Assembly (NCBI GenBank): GCA_038250135.1
Contig: JBBSCP010000009.1
Location: 1-31,647 of the forward strand
Direction: 5' to 3'
DNA: 31,647 nucleotides
Source: Falsiroseomonas sp038250135
Lineage (GTDB): Bacteria > Pseudomonadota > Alphaproteobacteria > Acetobacterales > Acetobacteraceae
A model generated the notes under the pieces. The model was not told the origin of the DNA and did not search any database. It saw only the letters and a list, made by a program, of their open reading frames with translations. A program made the position numbers and the translations under genes. How positions within the stretch are numbered: position 1 is the stretch's first letter; every line of letters starts with the position of its first letter. This document shows, in pieces, positions 1 through 6,536 of the stretch.

Positions 1-537
1 GCGCTGGCTTTTGGATTGCTGGCCGATGACGAAACCCATTCCGATACCGCCGTGCGCATCGAGCTGGTGCGCTGCCTGGCCCGCGCCGCGGGCGCGCGGG
101 GCATGTGCGGTGGGCAGATGCTGGACATGCTGGCCGAACGCCCCGGCGAGCCGCTCGACGAGCCCACGGTCGGCCGGCTGCAACTGCTCAAGACCGGGCG
201 GCTGATCGAGTTCTCGGCCGAGGCCGGCGCCATTCTCGGCAAGGCGTCGCACTACCAGCGGCACGCGCTGGCGGCCTATGGGCGGGACCTCGGCGCCGCC
301 TTCCAGATCGCCGATGATCTGCTGGATGCCACCGCGACCGCCGAGGAAACCGGCAAGCGCACCGGCAAGGATGCGGCGGCCGGCAAGGCCACTCTTGTCG
401 GGCTGCTCGGGCTGGAACGCGCGAAGCTGCACGCCGAAAGGCTGGTGGACCAGGCGCGTGTGCATCTCGACAGTTTCGGGGAGAGCGCCGACCTATTGCG
501 TGACCTCGCCAGCTACACGACCCAAAGAAAGAACTGA
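1..537 (+). CDS. ispA: Polyprenyl (farnesyl/geranyl) diphosphate synthase, 3' part
   Basis: This is the C-terminal part (about 178 residues) of a trans-isoprenyl diphosphate synthase; the reading frame is open to the left edge of the window. The enzyme condenses isopentenyl diphosphate with allylic diphosphates in the cytoplasm to make farnesyl-type precursors. The second aspartate-rich motif, FQIADDLLDAT, which binds the magnesium-diphosphate, is visible near positions 301-330 and is followed by the usual GKR.GKD..AGK segment. The first aspartate-rich motif must lie upstream. dxs starts 5 nt after the stop, the common alphaproteobacterial isoprenoid pairing. Which chain length it makes cannot be told from this fragment. 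Confidence 0.93.
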   Translation, partial: ALAFGLLADDETHSDTAVRIELVRCLARAAGARGMCGGQMLDMLAERPGEPLDEPTVGRLQLLKTGRLIEFSAEAGAILGKASHYQRHALAAYGRDLGAAFQIADDLLDATATAEETGKRTGKDAAAGKATLVGLLGLERAKLHAERLVDQARVHLDSFGESADLLRDLASYTTQRKN

Positions 538-542
538 CCTCC

Positions 543-2465
543 ATGAAGACACCGGCAACGCCGCTGCTCGACCGGGTCCGTATACCCGCCGACATGAAGA
601 ATTTCTCAGCCGACCAGCTCAAGCAGTTGGCCGGGGAATTGCGGGCGGAGACGATCCACGCCGTGTCTCAAACCGGCGGGCATCTCGGCGCCTCGCTCGG
701 CGTGGTGGAACTCACGGTCGCGGTGCATGCGGTGTTCGAGATGCCGCGCGACCGGCTGATCTGGGACGTGGGCCACCAAGCCTACCCGCACAAGATCCTG
801 ACCGGCCGGCGCGACCGCATTCGCACGCTGCGAACCGAGGGCGGGCTATCGGGCTTCACCCGGCGCAGCGAGAGCGAGTACGACCCCTTCGGCGCGGCGC
901 ATTCCTCCACCTCGATCTCCGCCGGCCTCGGCATGGCGCTGGCGCGCGACCTGAAGGGCGATGAACGGCACGTCATCGCCATCATCGGTGATGGCGCGAT
1001 GTCGGCCGGCATGGCCTATGAGGCGATGAACAACGCCGGGGCCAGCAAGGCGCGGCTGATCGTCATCCTGAACGACAACGACATGTCGATCGCCCCACCT
1101 GTCGGCGCGATGAGCGCCTATCTGTCGCGGCTGATCTCGTCGCGCCCCTTCCTCAATCTGCGGGAGCTTATGGCGCGCGTGGCCAAGCGCTTCCCCGCGC
1201 CGATCGAGCGCGCGGCGCGCCGGGCGGACGAATATGCGCGCGGCCTGCTGACTGGCGGCACGCTGTTCGAGGAGCTGGGCTTCTACTATGTCGGCCCGAT
1301 CGACGGGCATGACCTCGACCACCTGCTGCCAGTGCTGCGCAATCTGCGCGATGTGGAGGAAGGCCAGCCGATCCTGCTGCATGTCGTGACGCAGAAGGGC
1401 AAGGGCTACGCGCCGGCCGAGGCCAGCGCCGACAAGTATCACGGCGTCGCCAAGTTCAACATCATCACCGGCGAACAGGCCAAGGCGCCGCCGGGCCCGC
1501 CGAGCTACACCAAGGTGTTCGCGAACGCGTTGATCGCCGAGGCCGAGGCGGATGAGCGGATCGTCTCGATCAACGCGGCCATGCCCGCCGGCACCGGGCT
1601 CGATGCCTTCGCGAAGAAGTTCCCCAAGCGCTGCTTCGATGTCGGCATCGCCGAGCAGCACGCCGTGACCTGCGCCGCCGGCATGGCGACCGAGGGGCTG
1701 AAGCCCTTCGTCGCCATCTACTCCACCTTTTTGCAGCGCGCCTATGACCAGGTGGTGCATGACGTGGCGCTGCAATCGCTGCCCGTGCGCTTCGCCATGG
1801 ACCGCGCCGGCCTGGTCGGTGCCGATGGTGCGACGCATGCCGGCAGCTTCGACATCGCCTATCTCGGCTGCCTGCCCAACGTGGTGCTGATGGCCTGCGC
1901 CGACGAGGCGGAGCTGATGCACATGGTCGCCACGGCGGCCGCGATCGACGACCGGCCCAGCGCCTTCCGCTACCCGCGCGGCGAGGGCACTGGCGTGGCG
2001 CTGCCGGCGCGCGGCATGCCCATCGAGATCGGGCGCGGGCGCGTGCTGCGGGAGGGCAACTCGGTGGCCATCCTGAGCTACGGCACCCGTCTCGCGGAGT
2101 GCCTGAAGGCGGCGGAGGAGCTGGCAGCCCAGGGGCTGACCTGCACGGTCGCCGATGCGCGCTTCGCCAAGCCGCTCGATGCGCAGCTCATCGAGCGTCT
2201 GGCGCGGGAGCACCCCGTGCTGATCACCATCGAGGAAGGCTCGGTCTGCGGCTTCGGCAGCCTCGTCGCGCATCATCTGGCCTGGAAGGGCCTGCTGGAT
2301 GGCCAGACGAAGTTCCGCCCGATGACGCTGCCCGACAGCTTCATCGACCACGCCGCGCCGAAGGTGCAGTACGACCTGGCCGGGCTGACTGCGCGCCACA
2401 TCGTCGCCACCGCGCTGGCGGCGCTCGGCGTGGCCGAAGTGCAGGCCCAGCCAGCGCGGGCCTGA
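543..2465 (+). CDS. dxs: 1-deoxy-D-xylulose-5-phosphate synthase
   Basis: This thiamine diphosphate enzyme joins pyruvate and glyceraldehyde 3-phosphate, the first step of the MEP isoprenoid pathway. The 640-residue length is typical. Visible motifs are the thiamine-diphosphate site GDGAMSAGMAYEAMNNAG from residue 149, the following LNDNDMSI, the conserved histidines near residues 47 and 79, and DVGIAEQHAVT in the central transketolase-like domain, which carries the catalytic glutamate. The ATG start is 5 nt after the ispA stop, which suggests translational coupling with ispA. Identification is secure. Confidence 0.98.
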   Translation: MKTPATPLLDRVRIPADMKNFSADQLKQLAGELRAETIHAVSQTGGHLGASLGVVELTVAVHAVFEMPRDRLIWDVGHQAYPHKILTGRRDRIRTLRTEGGLSGFTRRSESEYDPFGAAHSSTSISAGLGMALARDLKGDERHVIAIIGDGAMSAGMAYEAMNNAGASKARLIVILNDNDMSIAPPVGAMSAYLSRLISSRPFLNLRELMARVAKRFPAPIERAARRADEYARGLLTGGTLFEELGFYYVGPIDGHDLDHLLPVLRNLRDVEEGQPILLHVVTQKGKGYAPAEASADKYHGVAKFNIITGEQAKAPPGPPSYTKVFANALIAEAEADERIVSINAAMPAGTGLDAFAKKFPKRCFDVGIAEQHAVTCAAGMATEGLKPFVAIYSTFLQRAYDQVVHDVALQSLPVRFAMDRAGLVGADGATHAGSFDIAYLGCLPNVVLMACADEAELMHMVATAAAIDDRPSAFRYPRGEGTGVALPARGMPIEIGRGRVLREGNSVAILSYGTRLAECLKAAEELAAQGLTCTVADARFAKPLDAQLIERLAREHPVLITIEEGSVCGFGSLVAHHLAWKGLLDGQTKFRPMTLPDSFIDHAAPKVQYDLAGLTARHIVATALAALGVAEVQAQPARA

Positions 2466-2471
2466 GAGGTT

Positions 2472-3203
2472 GTGAAGCAGCGCGCCGACATCGCCCTCGT
2501 CGAGCGCGGCCTCGCGGAAAGCCGCACGCGCGCGCAGGCGCTGATCATGGCCGGCACGGTCTATTCGGGCGAGGCTCGCGTCACCAAGGCCGGCGACACG
2601 GTGCGGCCGGACCAGCCGCTCGAAGTGCGCGGCCAGGACCACCCCTGGGTGTCACGCGGCGGGGTGAAGCTGGAACATGCGATCCGGCATTTCGCGTTGA
2701 AGGCGAAGGGCATGGTCGCCCTGGATGTCGGCGCCTCGACCGGCGGTTTCACCGATGTGCTGCTGCATCACGGTGCGACGACGGTTTATGCGGTGGATGT
2801 CGGGCATGGGCAACTCGCCTGGAAGCTACGCAACGATTCGCGCGTGGTTGTGCTGGAACGCACCAATGCGCGCTACATCGATGCGACCCATGTGCCGCAG
2901 GCGCCCGGCGCGGTGGTCTGCGATGCCAGTTTCATCGGGCTGCGCACCATCCTGCCCGCCGCCTTGGCTCTGGCGGCGCCCGGCGCCTGGGCTGTGGCGC
3001 TGATCAAGCCGCAATTCGAGGTTGGGCCCAACATCGCCAAGGGTGGCGTCGTGCGCGATGCTCGAGTGCATGAGGGTGTATGCGCTGGAATCCGCCATTG
3101 GTGGTCGGAGCTTCCGGGATGGACAGTGTTGGGCGTGGAGGCAAGCCCTTTGCTCGGCCCCGAGGGAAATCGCGAATTCCTGATCGCAGCGCGGCGGGCT
3201 TAG
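2472..3203 (+). CDS. tlyA: TlyA-family rRNA (cytidine-2'-O)-methyltransferase
   Basis: This 243-residue protein has an N-terminal S4 RNA-binding domain (about residues 3-62) followed by an FtsJ/RrmJ-type methyltransferase fold. The SAM-binding glycine-rich loop DVGASTGGFTD begins at residue 85. The conserved CDASFI and LIKPQFE motifs follow, and they match the TlyA/hemolysin-A family that methylates ribosomal RNA with S-adenosylmethionine. It begins with GTG 6 nt after the dxs stop, with GAGAGG just upstream, so it is probably co-transcribed with ispA-dxs. Older annotations call the family hemolysin; rRNA modification is the better supported role. Confidence 0.93.
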   Translation: MKQRADIALVERGLAESRTRAQALIMAGTVYSGEARVTKAGDTVRPDQPLEVRGQDHPWVSRGGVKLEHAIRHFALKAKGMVALDVGASTGGFTDVLLHHGATTVYAVDVGHGQLAWKLRNDSRVVVLERTNARYIDATHVPQAPGAVVCDASFIGLRTILPAALALAAPGAWAVALIKPQFEVGPNIAKGGVVRDARVHEGVCAGIRHWWSELPGWTVLGVEASPLLGPEGNREFLIAARRA

Positions 3204-3216
3204 CGCGCGCCTCGCT

Positions 3217-3366
3217 TCAACGCCTGACGGGCGCCTGGGCCTTGGCCTGCGCTGCCGCCAGTTCAGCGGTCAACAACCATACCCGATGCGCATCCATGCG
3301 CGTTTCGGGGTCGTTCAGAAGGCGATCCAACTCGGCTTGTTTGGCGGTCTGCTCGCGTTCGGTCAT
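3217..3366 (-). CDS. Small uncharacterised protein, 49 residues
   Basis: This short frame starts with ATG, preceded by GAGGAA at a 4-nt spacing, a good ribosome binding site. It encodes a hydrophilic, probably helical peptide beginning MTEREQTAKQAELDRLL and containing NDPETRMDAHRVW. It has no membrane segment. It converges on tlyA with 13 nt between the stop codons. I do not recognise it with certainty; the LDRLLNDP-type helix vaguely resembles the start of release-factor-like proteins, but no GGQ catalytic motif is present, so no function is assigned. The sequence context looks like a real gene rather than a shadow frame. Confidence 0.55.
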   Translation of the reverse strand: MTEREQTAKQAELDRLLNDPETRMDAHRVWLLTAELAAAQAKAQAPVRR

Positions 3367-3451
3367 CGAATTCCTCGTGCGCGGTCACACCCCGTAACCT
3401 AACTCGTACAAAAATGCGAGACAAATGTGAAGGCGGAACTACCGTCACGGG

Positions 3452-4654
3452 TCATTGGGAGGAGAGTACGGCAGGCGCCAGCGCCAGGTGCTTGGCTAGC
3501 GGGTGGCTCGGGTTGCGGAAGCGCAGCTCGCCTTCCGGCGCGGCATCGGGCGGTGCCAGGCCGAACAGTTCCATCCGGCTGGCGCAGGAGACGGCAATGA
3601 CGGGCCGCGCCACCGGCTCGGTCAGCCAGCGTCGCGCTGCACCTTCAAGTTCGAGGCGCTCGCGCAGCCCGCGCCACTCGCCCTTGTCCACATCCTCGAC
3701 GAAGGTCGCGATGATGCCCGGCCGCGCATGGCTGAGCCGAGCCGCGGCGGCGAGGCCAAGACGGCGGGTGACGGCGCCGGCGATCGAGTTTTCCCGCCCG
3801 GCGCGCGCCGCCATGACGAAGACCGAGCCGGAGGCGGCCGAGGCAGTGACGGCGAGATGTGCCTCCTCGCCGAATGCCGCGCGCAGTTGCTGCGGCAGGC
3901 GCTGCCCGGCGGCCTGCGCGCCGGCGAGCACCAGGGGATCGAGCTTCAGCACCGCATCGGCGCTGGAATCCTGCCGCCGCTGGTCCTGCAACAGGGTAGC
4001 GATGCGGCGGTGCAGTTCCGCCACCTGCGCGTCGGTCGCCATGCCTTCGGGCAGGGTCATCTTCAGCAGATAGCGGCCGGGGTGGGCGGCGAGCCAGGTC
4101 TGCAATTCGGGGTTCACCCGATCGACCAGCGCACACCATTCCCCACGATGCACCTCCCGCCCTTCCTCGGCGGAGACCGTCTCGCAGGCCACTTCGGCTG
4201 CCATGCCGTCGCGGGTTATCAGCAGGTCGAAGGGCGTGTCCTCGGCGAGGCCGGAAAAGGCGACCTCGAAGCCGCGCAGGCGGTGAAGTGCTGCGGTGCG
4301 CAGCAGGTGGAACAGGGGGATCAGCGTTTCCTCGCCCGTCAATCCGGCCTCGATCCGCTCGCGCAGGCGCTGGCGGGCGTGCGCGGGGAGGGTGGCGGCG
4401 ACCTGCGCGGCCTCTCTCGCAAAGCCAGCAACGCGGCGCTCGGCAGGACTGGCGCTGGCGAGCGCCTTGGGGTCGGCGAGGCGCGCTATGATCAACTCTA
4501 GCGCGTGGCGCTGCTGGGTGGCGCGGCCGCATAGTGAGGTCGATTGCGCCTGAGCGCGGATCCGGGTGAGGCGCCCGCGCCATAGTCGTTCCCCCGCCAG
4601 GGCGCGGAAGCCCGAGAGGTCGGTCGGATCAGGCAAGCGATCGGCGAAGAGCAT
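3452..4654 (-). CDS. Uncharacterised 400-residue cytoplasmic protein
   Basis: The frame reads about 400 residues from ATG at 4654. It can be extended 20 codons to TTG at 4714, but that stretch looks like a promoter region, so the ATG is preferred. It has no signal peptide or membrane segment. The N-terminal half is helical and arginine/alanine rich. A central FDLLITRDGMAAEVACET segment resembles the alternating beta-strand pattern of PD-(D/E)XK nuclease cores (an acidic residue, then E-x-C rather than E-x-K), which is only suggestive. The C-terminal third has hydrophobic beta strands such as RPVIAVSCASR. I do not recognise a family. Its neighbours, the 49-residue gene and the Soe-like operon, are on the same strand but give no functional hint. 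Confidence 0.75.
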   Translation of the reverse strand: MLFADRLPDPTDLSGFRALAGERLWRGRLTRIRAQAQSTSLCGRATQQRHALELIIARLADPKALASASPAERRVAGFAREAAQVAATLPAHARQRLRERIEAGLTGEETLIPLFHLLRTAALHRLRGFEVAFSGLAEDTPFDLLITRDGMAAEVACETVSAEEGREVHRGEWCALVDRVNPELQTWLAAHPGRYLLKMTLPEGMATDAQVAELHRRIATLLQDQRRQDSSADAVLKLDPLVLAGAQAAGQRLPQQLRAAFGEEAHLAVTASAASGSVFVMAARAGRENSIAGAVTRRLGLAAAARLSHARPGIIATFVEDVDKGEWRGLRERLELEGAARRWLTEPVARPVIAVSCASRMELFGLAPPDAAPEGELRFRNPSHPLAKHLALAPAVLSSQ

Positions 4655-4664
4655 CGGTTCAGCC

Positions 4665-4714
4665 TGTTCTAACTTTACAGAAACTTCTAACAGCCCCAAG
4701 GGGGGAGCCGTCAA
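4665..4714 (-). promoter_or_regulatory. Putative promoter/operator with TTCTAAC direct repeats
   Basis: Upstream of the 400-residue gene, the heptamer TTCTAAC occurs twice on the plus strand, at 4667-4673 and 4685-4691, with an 18-bp period. It lies in a locally AT-rich patch that stands out from the GC-rich surroundings. On the minus strand a TTGACG hexamer (4714-4709) could serve as a -35 box, but no good -10 hexamer is seen at the right distance. The repeat may bind a regulator. This is read by eye and is tentative. Confidence 0.3.
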
Positions 4715-4747
4715 GCCAGCATGACGAGTAACCGTTCAGTTCCTTGA

Positions 4748-5680
4748 TCACGCACCAGTGTAGAACAGCGTAACGCTATGCGTCGCCTCGGCAAACATCA
4801 GCCAACGCTCCACCACCACGGCGGCCAGTGCGGCCAAGGTGGCGGGCAGCAGCAGCGCGGCGGCCGCCTCGGCGCCGGCGAATACCGCCATCAGGGACAA
4901 CAGCACGGCCAGGCCAAAGCCCGCCAGCGCAAGCATCCGCAGCTTTTCGCTGTGCTTGCGCGCGATGCGAAAGCCCATTTCGCGCAGCAGCCAGTTCTGT
5001 TCGGTGTGCGGCGGGTCGAGCGGGCGGGTGCGGCCGATGCGGCCGAGGCCGGTGGCGCTTTCGATGGTGGGGGCGTCGGCCGGGGGCGTGTCGATCTGCC
5101 TCCAATAGACGCGTTTCCACGCCAGCGATCCGGCGCCGAACAGCGCGGCGATCAATGCGGCGGCCTGGGCCTCCCCCCAGAACCCGCCGAGTGCGGCGAG
5201 CAGCGCTGCACCGGAGAAGCCAGCGAAGACCAGGTAGCCGGGCGCGACCATCGGGTGGTGCCACTGTCGGATCGGCTTGAGGGAGGCGTAGATCATGCCG
5301 GTACACCACACCGTGATGGCCGCGCCGACCGCAGCGAGCAGCCCGGCGACCAAAGCCAGGCCCGACCAGCCTGCATAGATCGCGAGACCGAGCAGTAGCG
5401 CCGGCGCATAGGTCACGATGGCGGCCACGCCTTCGCGCGACAGCCAGGAGGAACGCCACTGGCTCACGGCGCGCCAGGCGCGTTCGGGATGGCCGAGATG
5501 CAGCGTGGAGGAGAGCAGCCCCGCCGTAATCAGCGCGAGCGCGAGCGCCAGCGCCGTAAGCCCGAATCCCCGGCCCTCTGGCGTCAGGCCGAGCGGGCGC
5601 AGCGCCGCCAGCCAGAACAGCAGCCCGTAGCCGGCGCCGGACGCGGTGGTGAAGAAAACAATCGAAGGTGCGGGGTTCAA
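4748..5680 (-). CDS. soeC: DmsC-like membrane anchor subunit, probable sulfite dehydrogenase SoeC
   Basis: This polytopic membrane protein of about 310 residues belongs to the DmsC/NrfD-like anchor family. It would pass electrons from a cytoplasmic molybdo-iron-sulfur pair into the quinone pool. About eight hydrophobic helices are visible, beginning IVFFTTASGAGYGLLFWLA. The TTG start at 5680 gives the N-terminus MNPAPSIVFF, close to what I recall for this family (M-x-PAPSV), and sits 8 nt after a GGAGGT sequence. An in-frame ATG at 5707, with its own GGAGGT, would add nine residues (MQRGRRSQT) and cannot be excluded. The gene follows the B subunit after a gap holding a 24-bp tandem repeat. 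The symbol is inferred from the operon. Confidence 0.82.
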   Translation of the reverse strand: MNPAPSIVFFTTASGAGYGLLFWLAALRPLGLTPEGRGFGLTALALALALITAGLLSSTLHLGHPERAWRAVSQWRSSWLSREGVAAIVTYAPALLLGLAIYAGWSGLALVAGLLAAVGAAITVWCTGMIYASLKPIRQWHHPMVAPGYLVFAGFSGAALLAALGGFWGEAQAAALIAALFGAGSLAWKRVYWRQIDTPPADAPTIESATGLGRIGRTRPLDPPHTEQNWLLREMGFRIARKHSEKLRMLALAGFGLAVLLSLMAVFAGAEAAAALLLPATLAALAAVVVERWLMFAEATHSVTLFYTGA

Positions 5681-5685
5681 TGTTT

Positions 5686-5757
5686 GCGACCTCCGGCCGC
5701 GTTGCATGGGCGACCTCCGGCCGCGTTGCCTGTGCGACCCCCGGCCGCGCCGGCCGA
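5686..5757. repeat. Three 24-bp tandem repeats carrying Shine-Dalgarno sequences
   Basis: Three adjacent 24-bp units (5686-5709, 5710-5733, 5734-5757) begin GCGACCTCCGGCCGCG on the plus strand. The first two are nearly identical and the third is more diverged. Read on the minus strand, the first two units contain GGAGGTCGC and the third GGGGGTCGC, so the soeC-like ribosome binding site is duplicated upstream of two alternative in-frame starts (ATG 5707 and TTG 5680). The period is a multiple of three, so gain or loss of a unit would keep the frame. Confidence 0.85.
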
Positions 5758-5798
5758 TTCAGGTTTGCGCACCTTCGGCGCACCAACCATCGGACGGC

Positions 5799-6536
5799 TC
5801 ATCGGCTCAGCGCCCGGTCCAGCCAGCGCATCAGCGGGTTCTTGATGTCGAGCGGCGTCGGCACGGATTCCGCAAGCGTGTTCGGGTTCACCTTCGGCCG
5901 CTCGCGCGGGGGCAGGTATTTGTTGGTCGGCTGGTAGCCCATCTCCGGCATCAGGTCGTAGCCGCCGCGGTCGGCAACCAGCTTCGAGACCTTGCTGTCC
6001 GGGTCGCCCAAATCACCGAAATGTCGCGCGCTGACCGGGCAGGTGATGACACAGGCGGGCTGGCGCTGGGCCTCGGGAATCGTCTCGTTATAGATGCGAT
6101 CGACGCAGAGGGTGCACTTCTTCATCACCCCCTCATCCTCGTCCATTTCGCGTGCGCCATAGGGGCAGGCCCAGGCGCACAACCCGCAGCCGATGCACGT
6201 ATCGGCATTGACCAGCACGATGCCGTCCTCGGCGCGCTTGTAGCTCGCACCGGTCGGGCAGACGGTGACGCAGGCGGGCGTCTCGCAATGCAGGCAGGAG
6301 CGCGGGAAATGTACGGTGCGCCCGGCCTCACCCTCGCCGGCCTCGTAGCTGTGGACGCGGTTGAACCACACGCCCTCGGCGCCGGCGGAATAGGGCTGCA
6401 TGTCCGGCAGCGGGCCGGAATGCCCGCCGGCGTTCCATTCCTTGCAGTTGGTGGCGCAGGCATGGCAGCCGACGCAGGTGTCGAGGTCGATGACGAGGCC
6501 AAGCTTCTTCGCACTGGCAGGCGGCAATTCGGTCAT
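5799..6536 (-). CDS. soeB: Four-cluster [4Fe-4S] ferredoxin subunit, probable SoeB
   Basis: This 245-residue electron-transfer subunit is of the DmsB/PsrB/NrfC type. Four cysteine groups are visible: C21-C24-C27-C31, C81-C84-C89-C93, C114-C117-C120-C124 and C141-C144 with C162-C166. They fit four [4Fe-4S] clusters linking the molybdenum subunit to the membrane anchor. There is no signal peptide, which agrees with a cytoplasmic complex. The start overlaps the stop of the catalytic subunit in an ATGA tetranucleotide, so translation is probably coupled. The assignment to the sulfite enzyme rests on the catalytic subunit. Confidence 0.9.
   Translation of the reverse strand: MTELPPASAKKLGLVIDLDTCVGCHACATNCKEWNAGGHSGPLPDMQPYSAGAEGVWFNRVHSYEAGEGEAGRTVHFPRSCLHCETPACVTVCPTGASYKRAEDGIVLVNADTCIGCGLCAWACPYGAREMDEDEGVMKKCTLCVDRIYNETIPEAQRQPACVITCPVSARHFGDLGDPDSKVSKLVADRGGYDLMPEMGYQPTNKYLPPRERPKVNPNTLAESVPTPLDIKNPLMRWLDRALSR

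Noticed and set aside
846..2642. Open frame of 598 codons antisense to dxs
   Set aside because: Shadow of dxs; no ribosome site and no family motif.
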